From: Jacaranda mimosifolia
Taxonomy: Eukaryota; Streptophyta; Magnoliopsida; Lamiales; Bignoniaceae
Assembly (NCBI GenBank): GCA_018894105.1
Contig: CM032133.1
Location: 16,134,501 to 16,198,500, forward strand
Length of the DNA: 64,000 nucleotides
Direction: 5' to 3'
Shown here piece by piece: positions 11,574 through 23,646 of this stretch. Below the pieces are notes generated by a model. The model did not search any database. It was not told the origin of the DNA and saw nothing but the letters and a program-made list of their open reading frames with translations. Position 1 is the stretch's first letter. Each line of letters starts with the position of its first letter. A program made the position numbers and the translations under genes.

Positions 11574-11991
11574 TTAATTTTTGAATAAGAGGAACAATAA
11601 ATCACAAAAAAATTGATTTTCCTCCAAATCCCGACCATTCACAGTCTGTCTTCTTTTCTTGACAAGGGGTGTATCTTCAACCAGAGTCCTTCTTTTCCTC
11701 TTGCCCATGTATCTATACTTCGTTATAGTCGAAAAAAGGCAATATGTTATCTCCGCTGCTGTTGCATTTTCTCTCCTGTTCTTTTTATCGCCACTCTTCA
11801 TCACTGATTGAAGCAAGAAACAAATATTGCTTCCACTCTTTGTTGCTGCAGTTAAGATAGTCTCGGTTAGCCCCTTCACTCACTTGCAACCATTCTGCCT
11901 CCTCTCTATTCCATCCACTATTGCCTTCGCTTGTATCATTCTCATCTAGCATTGTTGTTGCAATCCCTCCATCAATTGTTAGCCTCACCAC
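11574..11991 (-). CDS. Hypothetical fragment with a basic, NLS-like stretch
   Basis: Two overlapping minus-strand frames cover this block. One (11785-11991) reads GWNREEAEWLQVSEGANRDY; the other (11574-11879) ends in the basic stretch GKRKRRTLVEDTPLVKKRRQ, which resembles a bipartite nuclear localisation signal. Joining them would need a frameshift or splice. I do not recognise a family. It lies about 0.7 kb upstream of a plus-strand gypsy pol remnant and may be a gene relic or a piece of that element. Confidence 0.25.
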
Positions 11992-12652
11992 CCATTGTCA
12001 AACTCGGTAACTAATTGTGACAATTTCATTTGTTATAGATTATTTTTGTTAAAATTGTTCCTTTAAAAAAAAGAAAATGCCGTTTTTATCTAAGTTCTTG
12101 ATAAGTGAACTTTGTTGTATATATAAAAAATGTAAGTGCATAAGATATTTTATAGCTTTAGTATTGGTATGAGGCATGATAACTTTGAAGCGCACACAAT
12201 TGGAAGTGTATTTTATTTGGTTCAAATGCAAAAATTAGTTATATCAATTGCATACTTGAATTTATATGTTGACTAAAGGAATATAAGGAGAATGTGGGAT
12301 AAGGAAACCTTGCAGGTTCTAAATGAAAACTCTTGCTCAAATTGCTTAGATTGAGTATTTTATTCTTCTATTTTTTTTTTCTTCAAATTTTAACCAGGCT
12401 GTCATTCTCAAAATGGAACAAGATTTGAACATGCCACCTAAAGTCTATAATTTTCTAGGTATGCAATTATTATAATTGGACTTTTTCTATATTAGAGATT
12501 TTAAATAAACTTGATGCATTTTTATTCTTTTTGTTTTTTCATAGACTTGAATAATATGGATGAAGATAGAGAAGTAAATGTATCATGTGATGATGAGAGC
12601 ATGGTTATGAAGAAGATAGAATCCTTATAGTTAACTCTAGTAGAATTAGTAG

Positions 12653-13030
12653 AATACCTTCACTTCATATCCCGATTCAAGAAGGACTCACCACTGAAGA
12701 TAATGCTCATCTCAAACTTGAAGAACTGGAAGCATTGGATGAGAAAATGCTTGAAGCTCAACAGCAACTTGAGTGCTACCAAACTTGCATGACGAGAGAA
12801 TTCAATAGGACAGTTTGCCCTCGATCATTTCAAGTTGGGGATCTAGTCTTGGCAGTGAGAAGGCCGATTACCATCATCCAGTGAATGGGAAATAAATTTA
12901 TATCAAAGTGGGATGGCCCTTCTGTGGTAAAAGAAGCTTACACAAACGATGCCTATAAGTTGGTGGATAAAGATGGACTGCGCATTGGTCCTATAAATGG
13001 CAAACTTTTGAAGTGCTATTATCTTTAAAG
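12653..13030 (+). pseudogene. Ty3/gypsy pol 3' end (integrase C-terminal region)
   Basis: The plus-strand translation gives EELEALDEKMLEAQQQLECY, then REFNRTVCPRSFQVGDLVLA, then an in-frame TGA, then KFISKWDGPSVVKEAYTNDA and PINGKLLKCYYL with a stop at 13026-13028. This is the standard integrase C-terminus of plant Ty3/gypsy polyproteins (FKVGDLVL, WEGPYVV, AYKL, NGKYLKRYY), with no chromodomain. The rest of pol upstream is absent or unrecognisable. It matters because it fixes the orientation of the element whose 3' part extends to about 19 kb and contains the antisense PMD gene. Confidence 0.75.
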
Positions 13031-13621
13031 AAGTATGCTCCTTGATGCACGAGCCTAAACTGCATGTTACTCCTGACCCGCAGTAATTATAAACTATATA
13101 CGGTACCCACTGATGGTAGTGCATGTGGATAAACTGCTAATCTACTCCACTGAATGTATTTCATGTAGCTAAAATGTAGAAATACTTCACCTCATTCAAG
13201 GTGGTCAAGCTATGGATACTCTTGGCCCGCATGAATATAAATTGTGTACGCCCCTCCCTCAAATCAAAAAAATTCTTTGAACTACGTGATGACTTAATCC
13301 CCTTGATGGGATACATATGCATCTTGGAATTTATTTTCTAAGTTCAATCATATCTTTAAACAAGTTTGGTTCATCTTAAAGATAGCCAATTTGTTTATAA
13401 GTTTGAGCAAGTTCATTTAATCATTCGATCATTGAAAGCATGTGTTTGATCTTTGACTAGTTGGTATTAATGAGAAAAGTGTAGAAAATATAACATAAAA
13501 AGAAGGGAAGCAAAAGATTGATGAAAAGAAAAGAAGTTTTATTGCATATTAAGATGGATGTTCTTTTACATCAATTATTAAAAAAAAAAAAAAAAGAAGG
13601 AGTGTTAATAAGCTAAATGCT

Positions 13622-16600
13622 CAAGCAAATAAGTCAAAGGTTGCTAGATCATGACGATATTCTTCAAGTAATGCCTCCATCCTCTCCAAAGCTTTAGCCT
13701 CTTTGTCAGTTAAAAATGGAGTACTTTCAAGCTTCAAGACTTATTCTCTTTTGGTGGCTATTTCTTTTTGAATGGTGGATAGATTTTCTTCGGCTTTATA
13801 GAGTGATAAGCTTGTAAGCTCTTCTTTGCTGTTCAACTCGGCCAATCGCGCCTTGAATTCTTCTTTTGCCTGGTGATTTGGAGAAGCTCTGCCTTTAAAT
13901 CATTCACCTCCTCAACTCGTTCAATTTCCTTTGCCTTGAATTCAGAAAGACCTTGTTGTGCAAAAAGAAATACTTTCCCATGAGCCTTTTTTGTCTCTCT
14001 TTGAATGGAGTCCAACTTGACCTTTGTGTATCTTGAAGCATCCTTAAGAAAGACTTTAAATGACTCTCCAAAGATGATGTATCTATCGTATATGTCCTCA
14101 TCTCTACAATCAGATCATCAATTGCTAGCTTTACCTCTGAAAACTACTCAAATAGAGTCTTCATGACTTTCTGGCATATTCGTTCCCAATAAAATTTGTT
14201 CAGTATCTACTCACCTTTAGTTTTTATAACTCGAGGACAAAATCCAGAAACTTGAGCACGTGGAAGTGGCCAGGATGAAGCTTAAAATGTCTTCTTAGGT
14301 TTCTTAGGCACATTTTCCTCACCACGCAACTGCTCTGCAATAAAAATAAGCAATGTCATTTTGAATACTTACAAAGGATCTTAATTTCATGACTTTCATA
14401 AAGAGAAGGGTGGGATGATTGACACATTATTACTAGAAGTATGGGAAGTAGTGTCTTCTCCACGTAAGCCAAAGGGATCGACCTCATTTATTAAGCCCAT
14501 GTTACCTTCATAAGTGATGGGGATTTCTTTCTTATGGTCTGCAAGCTGAAAGAAAAAGAAAGAATATATAAGATAGGTGAAAGAGAATAGTAATGTAAAT
14601 GAATAAAATAATAATAATGATAACAAGTGTATGCACGCATTATGTTAATTCCTCTAAAGGATATGAAGAACTTGGAGCATCTACAAAAAATGTTGAATTC
14701 ACACTAATATTGTCTAAGTGAAGAACATTCAATCTTCTTTTAAATTGATATTGGTTGCTAGATTCATCATTTGAGAGTGGCAAGAAACCAATTCATTTCC
14801 TTCAGTTGGACTAGATGTAGGGACAAGCTTGGGAGTCGAGTCTACAGGAAGAGTTCTTTGCTTTTTTAGATAGCACTTTTTCTGATTCCATGTCAACAGC
14901 TGAATCTTAAGGAGATGGGGCAACTTCGCCATCCTTGGAACCCTGTCTTGAAGTCCTTTGAGATCTCTTGGGATTTAAATTGGTTGGTTGATTAAGTTTG
15001 AGAATGATATTTGTGTTTTTCCCTGAATAAGCCTTCCAATATTCAACTCACCAATCTGCATATTCCTTTGTGACTAAAGGTAATGATGAAGTATTAATTG
15101 GTATGATTAACTTTGAGGATGTGCCCAACAAAGTGCAAGATTGCCAAAGTCGAACAAGCAGAATCAACTCACAAGTAAGAATCTCCTTCTTTAGGTGGCT
15201 AGAAACATCTTGATGAAAACCATGTTACCGGCTGAATTAATGAGGACTATAAGCTTCAACAATACATATTGCTCCCTTTCAGAATGTCAAGTAGCTGGAC
15301 TGCAAAGCCATGAAAAGATCTTTGTAGGTATTGGATATGCATGTATCATCTGTCACTGAGGTTTGCCCTTGTGTGCGCAAGTTTTGAAGCTTTGAGGGAT
15401 TAATGTTGTGGAATAATTTGTGTGCCTTGGCAAGTTCAAAGTGTTTGGCCATATTCTCTCTTGCATATTTCACCATCTGAGCTCCAACTGGTTTAAGTTT
15501 AGATGAAAAATGTGTTTGAAGATAGCGTCCAATCTAGCTGTACACATAATGAATAGGAAAGATGGTGGTGGACTTGCTCAAGCTCTTTGAGGTAGATATC
15601 TCTCTCAAACCATGGTAAATGCTGGCTAATATAGGAACTGGTAAAGAAAAACAATCGCCACAAGCCATTTTACTTGAAACTTTGAAAACGGATGCATGTA
15701 CCTTATCAATTTTGCAATATGGTAAAGCAAAGTTGCATAACCAACATGAAAGGAAAGCAGCCAAATAAGTTTCATCCCTAATGTCCTTTTCAACCTCTAT
15801 ATTAGAAATGGCTCATCACACTCCTTAGTGTGCGATAAAAGAGACATATTGATGTTCCTAAAAGGATTATGAGATAGCCTTGGCTTGACAAGTCTCTTTC
15901 GGGATGACCTTGAAGGTGGTTGTGCATATCTGGTCGAGCCTCTAAATCAAAGCCCAATCCAGTCAGAAATAGAGACACCATTGGAGTCCTTCGAAAGCAT
16001 ATGGTATACTGCGAATAGATACTTGTAGATTCGAGATAAAGAAGGTTGGTAGGTATCAACATCAAGCAACTCCTTGGCAGATGGAACAATTTCATATATA
16101 AATCTCCACGTAGCGGCAATCCGTAAGTCCATGAAGATCCCATAAAGAGATTGATAGTTCTCTAATAGCATTGTGTAGTGTGTTTGTAGAAGGGCACCAT
16201 AGCTCCAGGAATGCTTAAAGGGTGTTCTTGTTGCAAACATAGATGAAAATGGAGGCGTGAACAGCTGCATAGATCTTGGATCAAAGAAGAGTATCTGCAT
16301 AATGGCCTAACATGTCCTCTGCCCACTCCCAATAACCAGTGTGAAAGGATGATACCTTACCAAACTTGGATGTTGGAATTCTCCATGAGCCTCTATTGAT
16401 GCTGAGATGATGATTCAGAAGTGAGAACTCTGCATATGTGGCTCTGATGTCATGAAGTGATGATTTCAACAACAAGACCCTGGAACCAATGGAAGTACCA
16501 GAACACTGATCAATCGGTTGTCTCCTCGGACCATTCAGCAACATGCAGGAGTGGTTTGATCAAGCCTTGGAGGTTGAGCATCCACGAGTGCTTTTGGATT

Positions 16601-16660
16601 TGGAGGAGTCTTTGTCACCTCGAATCACGATGTATGGAGTTGGTTCATTATAGTCCTTGA
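13622..16660 (-). pseudogene. Plant mobile domain (PMD) gene, antisense inside a gypsy element
   Basis: Read on the minus strand, 16281-16544 gives LLLKSSLHDIRATYAEFSLL and FHTGYWEWAEDMLGHYADTL. Bases 15950-16300 continue with IYAAVHASIFIYVCNK, FLELWCPSTNTLHNAIRELS and ISLWDLHGL. These are hallmarks of the aminotransferase-like plant mobile domain: (Y/H)WEW followed by an F/L-E-WCP-TNTLH-GE-SISLWD-GL series. In-frame stops occur after NKNTL and after VEIYI, and further shifts occur downstream. The tail (13622-14101) is charged and coiled-coil-like (ERVEEVNDLKAELLQ, RMEALLEEYRHDLATFDLF). PMD proteins occur as host silencing factors (MAIN/MAIL family) and inside plant transposons. Here the gene lies opposite to pol, between the pol stop at 13.03 kb and a candidate 3' LTR, so it is most likely a retrotransposon-borne extra gene, now dead. 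Confidence 0.7.
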
Positions 16661-17547
16661 TATCTATCTTCTTGACTTTGCTGAAATTGTGAACAAAAAA
16701 AGCAAATTATTTATCCATTATTTGTCTTAGTGACAGAAAAGTGACAAAAAAAAAAAAAGAAGGAGAGAATTGAACCAACATTCTATGGTGAAGGTTACAA
16801 GGGTGATCCACCAACTCTAAGGAAGGCTTGCAAACTGCGAAGTTTGCAGAAGAGTGATAAAAGAAAGGAATTAACAAAGGTGTTCTTTTGGAAAAAGCCA
16901 CAAATAGATAGCGTGCGAATGTGTGCAAAAGAGCTTCATGAAATCATGACAAGCAACAAGCCAATTAAACAGCAAAAGCCAAGGGCCATCAACCTATTTG
17001 ACAGAAGCTAAACGATCCAAGTTGAAGAAAATTCACTGCTCTGCTACTTCTGGTCGTGGGAAGGAAACTCCCCATTGAGACTTTTTTATACAGTACTCGT
17101 GTGCGAGGGATAGGAATTTCCTTTATCCTTCAAGATTCTTTGGAGAAGAAAATAAATTAAGTTCCCATAATCGGTTCTTCTCAATCAAGGAAAAGAAAAT
17201 CCATACCAACAATAATACAGTGAATGAAGAAATGGGTCCTTGTAAAGAGAAAGTTTCCTTATCTGTAGTTGTATATGTATATATATCTTGTGGTTTAATG
17301 TCCAAGAAGGAAGAGTATATGTATAGGTACTATATGTGTTCTTCTTGTATACCATGTGCAGAAATGGAAAAAGAGAACAGAGAATTTGCTTGCAAAGGAA
17401 TTGTCAAAACTTAGCAAGGGAGGAATTTTCGACAGTTGATTGCCTTCGATTTCCACTGAGTTTAGAAGGCACTTTCTAACATTTTCTTTTTCATCAGTTG
17501 AATAAGGAAATTTTCCATTACTTATTCATTGCCAAGTAACAGAAGGA

Positions 17548-17584
<37 letters not shown>

Positions 17585-18179
17585 GAAGAAAAGATGAAAT
17601 TCCATGATTAATTTGTTGCGGCGTAAGTCACAGTTTCACCAAAGGAAAGTGGGTTGGTTTTGATTTCCTATTGTTTAAAGCATGGGAATGAATGTGGGCC
17701 CATTCATGTTTTCAAAAAATGAAAGGAAAAGAGCTGACGAAGTGCCGAAAGATTTTGGGTTCTTATTTTTTACTGCAGCAAGTTTAGTTTTCTCTCCTGC
17801 AGCAGGTGCATGTAATGGCAATATGTTGGTGTTTATTTTGGTTTACTAAGGTCTCAAAGCGCGTGGACCATGATGCATAATTAAAAAAATGAGGTTGCCA
17901 ATTGTTAGACGTGGGTCCTGTGAGCATCATGCTACTAGTGCAATGGATTCTTAACCAAATATATGTCATCCCAATTCAATATGGTAAATAAGTTTTGGGA
18001 TTTTTGGTGAAAAAGAAATTTTTAACTACCAAGTTAAAATTTTGGAGCTTTTCACTCTCGTTTATGCCTCAAACAAATTGTGGGATTAATTACTTCAAAT
18101 CTCATCTCATATCCGTGTTTGGCATGTTGTTCGCCAAACCTTGAAGTTGTGGCATCTATTGACATCAAAATTTTATTGG
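16661..18179. other. Non-coding leader of the PMD gene and internal gypsy sequence
   Basis: No supported coding sequence. It contains a 31-base A run at 17551-17581 and several short ORFs without domains. By position it should hold the promoter and 5' UTR of the minus-strand PMD gene, but no TATA box can be picked with confidence. Confidence 0.4.
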
Positions 18180-19060
18180 GATAAATTATCATTTAATAGC
18201 CCAAATAAATTGACTATTGATTTGGGTCTCAAATTAATGTCCATAACAAATTTGGGCTTTATATAATGGGCAAATCCAAAAAAATTTAGAAAAGTCTTAT
18301 TTATTTTGGATTAGTTAATTGGGCATTGGGCCAAAATATGTTTAAATGTGACTCATTAGTAAATTAAGCTTATCTCAAATGGTATTCAAGCCCGAGAGAA
18401 GACTTAAGTTCTAAGTCAGAAAACCCTAATTTTGTGCCTATAAAAGGGGGTATTGGGAGACATACTAGACATCAAGAAATTCAAGCATCGAGCTCTCAAG
18501 TTTGAACTCTTGCCATGAAAAAGTACTGCCACCACAAGGGTTCTACATTTTCTTCAAAAGCATTAAATTCTGAAGAACTTGATATCAAAACATATACTTG
18601 ATTTCAAGGTGGTTCGTGATTTCATCCACAAATTTAGAAGGGAATTGCGCATCCGATTTAGGAACAAGCATCAAGCCTTTGAATCAAATCCAAAGAAGAA
18701 GAATAAGAGGAATTAATCTTCAACTGTGGAGATATTTTCCAGAGATTGTAACCAATTTCTTTTTCTTTTTAATAAATATTGAATTTATCCATAATTTTCT
18801 TATCCTGTAATTCTTTTTGCAAACTTGAAATTTGTGTGAACATATGTAAATCATAATATCAAAATGGGCGATCCAGTGTTACTATTTGATTAGCGGAAGA
18901 GTCACAAATACCACCTTGGATCAAAGCTCGTCTACAAGTCTTGAATGCATACTAACTCCAAATCCTTTAAACTCAAACAATCTTCTATCAGATTCTTCTT
19001 CTCGCCTCACAGGGTTGCTACCAGAGCTTTCACTAGCTTACGTACCTTAAACCCTTTCAA
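18180..19060 (+). repeat. Candidate 3' LTR of the plus-strand gypsy element
   Basis: This block has the anatomy of an LTR read on the plus strand: AT-rich upstream part, a strong TATA box (CCTATAAAAGGGGG at about 18438-18451), a transcribed leader with several splice-like and polyadenylation-like stretches (AATAAATATTG at 18771), and an end near the TCTTCTCGCCTCACAGG stretch. It follows pol and the antisense gene in the expected order. I cannot see the 5' partner or exact TG...CA ends, so the borders are approximate. Confidence 0.35.
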
Positions 19061-21090
19061 AGTGAATATAAATAACTAAATATGAGATATATCAATTGTG
19101 TAAAAGTATTTACTTAGCAATGAAATTTTGATTTTCAGCTATACACACGTAATTTTTTATAAATAATTTATTTGGTAAAGAGAAATAAAAAGATTTCTTT
19201 ATAAAAAATATTTATAAATAAGTAAAGATTCAACAAATCAAAATAAACTTATCAAAGCACATGATATTATATACAAAAAATGGAAAAAATTCTTTCTTAT
19301 ATGCACATAATTAAAAATCGATAAATCAAGTGCTAATAAGTTTAATAAATATTTTAAAGAAAAATATATAGTATTTCTTCATTCATTTGATAAGAAAATT
19401 GAAATAACATCAACATCTTAATAAAATTATAATATTTTTAAATATTTCAGAACATCACATTATTCAAGGAACACTACTCAAATATGAATTATATATAATT
19501 TTTTTATCTAGATAAATCGAGACAGCTGCAACTAAAATAATAGTAAAATAAAAATTCAATATCTTCTTATATGAACATACAAAAATATTTAAAAATAGTA
19601 TTGCAAACAAATACATAAAATATAATTAATTGAAATAAAAAAGTATTGCATGTTAATATTTTTAAGTAATATAAAAATTACAATTCTAAATTGGCCATAA
19701 TAACTTTAATTTTAAATAAATATTCACGAAATAATAAAATGATAACATTGATAAATATTTAAATATATTAGAAAAATATCTAATTAAGTTAGAATAAAAA
19801 CAAAATATTTTAAACATCATTATATTATCCTAATTAGGGAAAGAGTCCTACAATTAAAAGTATAGAATTGTACTATGAATAATATAGAAATAAAATATAG
19901 AAAGAATAATTGTGGAATAACAAAATTTACATATAAAACAAATGAAAATTTATCTATTGATCTTGTGATAAATTAAATTTATAAGATGAATTTTTTTGAT
20001 AAGAGTAGTGAATATGGTATTTATAAAATATTTTTAGATTATAAACTTATTTAATGAGATAAAATATGATTATAGATAATTTTTGAATTATCTTATGAGA
20101 TATAAATCTATATTGCAATTTTAGGTAAACACAACATGATGTTTTAGTTATTATGAATAAGTTCATTGTATTAAAATAAAATATATAAGTAAATAAACAA
20201 TCAATAAATTTTTTTCAATTGAATTAAAAAAATTCAAAATTATAAGAATTTGACATTTGGCCAAAATTTCACAATTAGAATTAAATTGTACAATTAGATA
20301 AACACAAAATTGTGCTATATATAATAGTATAGATATATGCTTTTTTATATGTTAATGGATTCAAATATTTGGATATTCGTAAATATCCAAATAATTACCA
20401 TTGAACACGAATATTGACAAAATATTTAAATTTGGAAATGGATGCATTTGAATAATTATGAATGATCAATACGAATGTATCAAAATATTTCAACTAATAT
20501 TTGTCGAATACGAACTCAAATATCATTATCTAAATATTTGTCTAGTACGTATGCGAATACGAATATTCGAAAAGTTAATTAAATATGAATGTAAAAACTA
20601 TATATTCTATCCATTTAATATCCATTTGTACCCTTATAAGCAAGTTTGCTGCATAAAGAAGAGTTCCAACTTAATCAAAACGTAATTCAACTTGAACATA
20701 AAATTATGACTTCATTTTTACAAGCGTCCCAATGTAATAAAAAATGTAATAATCCCATCCAATTATAGGATTATTAACCACTGAAAAATGCCTATGAATT
20801 ACGTAACGAAAACGGACCTTTTTGGCAGGATGTAGTTTCCAATTTTTGTGGTTGTGCTGACCAAGCAAGAAATATAAGATATTCAACATGCATCAATCAT
20901 GGCTTAAAGAATCTATATCTTGAAGGCTTAGGAACCTGGAATAATAATGATCCTTAGGCCTTAGCTTGAGAACAACTTTCAGCTTGATGGAGAGGCCGAC
21001 CCGGATATATTATTCTTACTTAATTATTAATTTACAAGTGAAAGTGATGATTAGAATTTCACATCCAAAATTATCACGATCGAGACACAC

Positions 21091-21122
<32 letters not shown>

Positions 21123-21160
21123 TATTCACTTGAGTAACACTGCAAGATTTTCCTTTTCTC
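19061..21160. other. AT-rich DNA with a degraded hAT-like MITE and microsatellites
   Basis: Mostly featureless AT-rich sequence. Bases 20341-20635 repeat the motif style of the 2400-3160 MITE (GGATATTCG, CGAATATTCG) and end in ATTTGTACCCTTA, probably an old relative that lost one border. A (GT)n(AT)n microsatellite lies at 21088-21121. Confidence 0.45.
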
Positions 21161-21170
21161 CATGATTGAC

Positions 21171-21524
21171 TTAATGACCAAGAAAACTAGCTGCACTATT
21201 CATTTAAGATAAAGGGCAGGTCGATTATTCAGAGCACCCATAATCTGCGTAGTTTTATATGTTAATGGTTGGGTAAATTGTATTTTTGATCCATAAATTA
21301 GGACTGTTTGAATTTTGATCCCATTCTTTATCAATTTCACACATTCACTTAATGACCAAGAAAACTAACTGCACTATTCATTTAAGATAAAGGGCAGGTC
21401 GATTATTCCGAGCACCCATAATCTGCGTAGTTTTATATGTCAATTGTTGGGTAAATTGTATTTTTGATCCATAAGTTAGGTCTGTTTGAATTTTGGTCTT
21501 ATTCTTTATTAATTCACATATTGT
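21171..21524. repeat. Tandem duplication, 178-bp period, two copies
   Basis: TTAATGACCAAGAAAACTA starts at 21171 and again at 21349, and both copies continue almost identically through CGATTATTC, CATAATCTGCGTAG and GGGTAAATTGTATTTTTGAT. The second copy runs on into the Mutator-like MITE at 21449, so the duplicated unit includes part of the MITE's left terminal repeat. Confidence 0.85.
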
Positions 21525-22211
21525 ATTCAATAAGTGCATTTTTTTTTTCAATTTGAGGACTCAAAAGGATTCCTGTCCAAAAAATTAACGGAGAGGCTCA
21601 CGTGCTACTCTCGTGACCATTAAGTTGAGCATTTTTAGTCCCATAAGTTAGGCCCGTTTAGAAATTTGTTCCCAACAAGAGTTCCAATAGATTTTTGCAG
21701 AGGAGGAAAGAAAAATGGTTGGACGTAAAAGTGTCATTTATTTTTTAGACATAGCACCTCCATTGAAAACCTCATTGAGAGGTCATGGTTGTGCTTCCAT
21801 TAATAATATGTGTGGTTTCTTAACTTGGGAAGACCTTTAAATATATGAAAAGAGGAAGACAAGAGATATTTGAGTTGTTTAGGATGTTGAATATAATGAA
21901 GAAAAAGTTGTTAAAACTTTATAAAAGGCAAACTATGTTGCTATATTTGTTGGTGGCTTTTTGATTGATGGTTCTTCATTTTATTGAGATCAAAATCTAG
22001 AAAGACCTAATTTATGGGCCCAAAAAAGCATAAATTTAACGGCCACGTGAATGGCACATGACTGGTTCCGTTAACTATTGGACGGAAAGTCTATTTGGTC
22101 CTCAATTGGGGAAAAAAAATGTACTTATTGAATGCAATATGTAAAAATCATAAAAAATATAACTAAAATCCAAATGGGTCTAACTTACGGGATCAAAAAT
22201 ATAATTTTCCA
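21449..22211. mobile_element. Mutator-like MITE with 9-bp target duplication
   Basis: A 763-bp element starts GGGTAAATTGTATTTTTGAT and ends in the inverse ATCAAAAATATAATTTTCC. The terminal similarity continues inward for roughly 130 bp (TTAGG-C-GTTTGAATTTTGG against CCAAATGGGTCTAA). It is flanked by the exact 9-bp direct repeat TCAATTGTT (21440-21448 and 22212-22220). Long TIRs with a 9-bp duplication point to Mutator. It has no transposase and must move with help from elsewhere. Confidence 0.8.
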
Positions 22212-22225
22212 TCAATTGTTTATTG

Positions 22226-23618
22226 TGATAGCTACAATATTATTTCCAACTACCGATCGAACTTTCCCATCAGCCCGGAATCTGAGCTTCATGAAAATGA
22301 TGCTTAAATATTTCTCCTCTTCACGCTAAAGCTCTCTTCCACCATACGTATATTCGATATCACACGCGTTATATTTAGGCTGGGATCTAATATATTAGTA
22401 CGAAAAAAGAAAGAGAAAATATTTATCTATATCTAGTTTGGAGGGAAAAATCAAAGGGAATCAATCAATATTGTTTACAATAAATGAAAAAATATTTAAT
22501 AATTTAAACATTTCTTTTATAATTTTCGCCTTTGACTTCATACATACCTAAAAAATCGCTTTCTATTTATTCTTAATCCACCCTTGCTTACTCTCTCTCC
22601 TTTTTCTATTTAACTACTAAGACTTATTTGTTTGGACATATAGGATTAAGAGGGATTAATATGCTAGTGATATATAAACTAAAAATGGTATCCAAAACCA
22701 TGTAATCTATTGTTTGCTTAGATTTTAGAAATTAGTGATATCACATGTTTAATACTATCTAATGTTTGGTTGGCAAGATTGCTCAATGTAATTACACTTT
22801 GTAATGTCCAAAATATCCTAACTTCTAAGAAGGTAAATTTCCAAAATTTGGCAGAAGGCGTTAAGAATGGAGTTTTTATGAGGATAATAATTTTATTTTT
22901 ATTCTTTATCAGATCAAATTTGAAAGAATGGAAAATGGATCAAGCCAGCCTAACCCATGATACCATGTCGGGCCACAAAGGTATAATTAGCTATAAAAAT
23001 GTGAAGCAAATAAGAGATAAAGTTTGAAAATAAATTTATCAATCTTTATCCAATGAAGCAAACAAGAGATAAAGTTTAAAAATATATTTATCAATCTTTA
23101 TCCAATGAAGCAAACAAGCCCCTATTATTTAGGCTTCTAGTTTAATTATCCTTGTGTATCACGCACGACCAAAAAATTGAATTTTAATGGCCAAATTTCA
23201 ATCACCGATTACTATAATTAATACCTGCTTAATATGATCAATCGATAAGTAAAAAACCTGAATATAATCTTTTAAAAGGTTTAGTGATAGTTTAGTGATC
23301 AATCAATAAATGCGGTTATTAATATGCGGTCACTAATTTGATCACTAAGTAACAATTGAATTATTTTTTGGTGATCACTAATTTATGATTAAATTTTCTT
23401 TCGATTATTGGTGCATTCACTAATTAGTGATCTCATGTTTCAATCAATAATTAGTCACAAATATAAAATTTTATTTTTTTACATATTCTTATAATGTGAA
23501 AGTATATATATATATATATATATAAAATATAGTAACACCTATATAAGTGGTAAATATTGTGTTTGTTGAAATATATATATATATATTATGATAATAATAT
23601 ATCTATATATCGAAAAGG
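22226..23618. repeat. Tandem segment, copy A (holds a MITE)
   Basis: From GTGATAGCTAC onward this segment aligns with 23647-24576: ATTTCCAACTACCGA, AAAAAGAAAGAGAAAATATT, ATTGTTTACAATAAATGAAA, ATCGCTTTCTATTTATTC and the GTCACTAATT-rich tail all recur in order. Copy A is longer because a 502-bp MITE sits at 22620-23121. Without it the copy is about 0.89 kb. No coding capacity. Confidence 0.8.
22620..23121. mobile_element. Harbinger-like MITE with CTA target duplication
   Basis: Copy B of the duplication provides the empty site (AACTACTACTATTTAGG), so the insertion is seen directly. It starts AGACTTATTTGTTTGG and ends in the inverse CCAATGAAGCAAACAAGCCC, flanked by CTA on both sides (22617-22619 and 23122-23124). 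A 3-bp TWA-like duplication with TIRs fits PIF/Harbinger MITEs. Its right part contains a 52-bp tandem repeat (units at 23003, 23055 and a partial one at 23107). Confidence 0.7.
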
Positions 23619-23646
23619 TTTGGGATTAAGAAGTAATCCGAACGGT

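Noticed and set aside
13580..13595. A tract as a LINE or SINE tail
   Set aside because: No upstream RT or pol III motifs; it lies in the 3' spacer of the PMD pseudogene.
17551..17581. 31-base A tract as a retroposon tail
   Set aside because: No A/B boxes or target duplication nearby, and the surrounding sequence belongs to the gypsy/PMD region. Probably a simple repeat.
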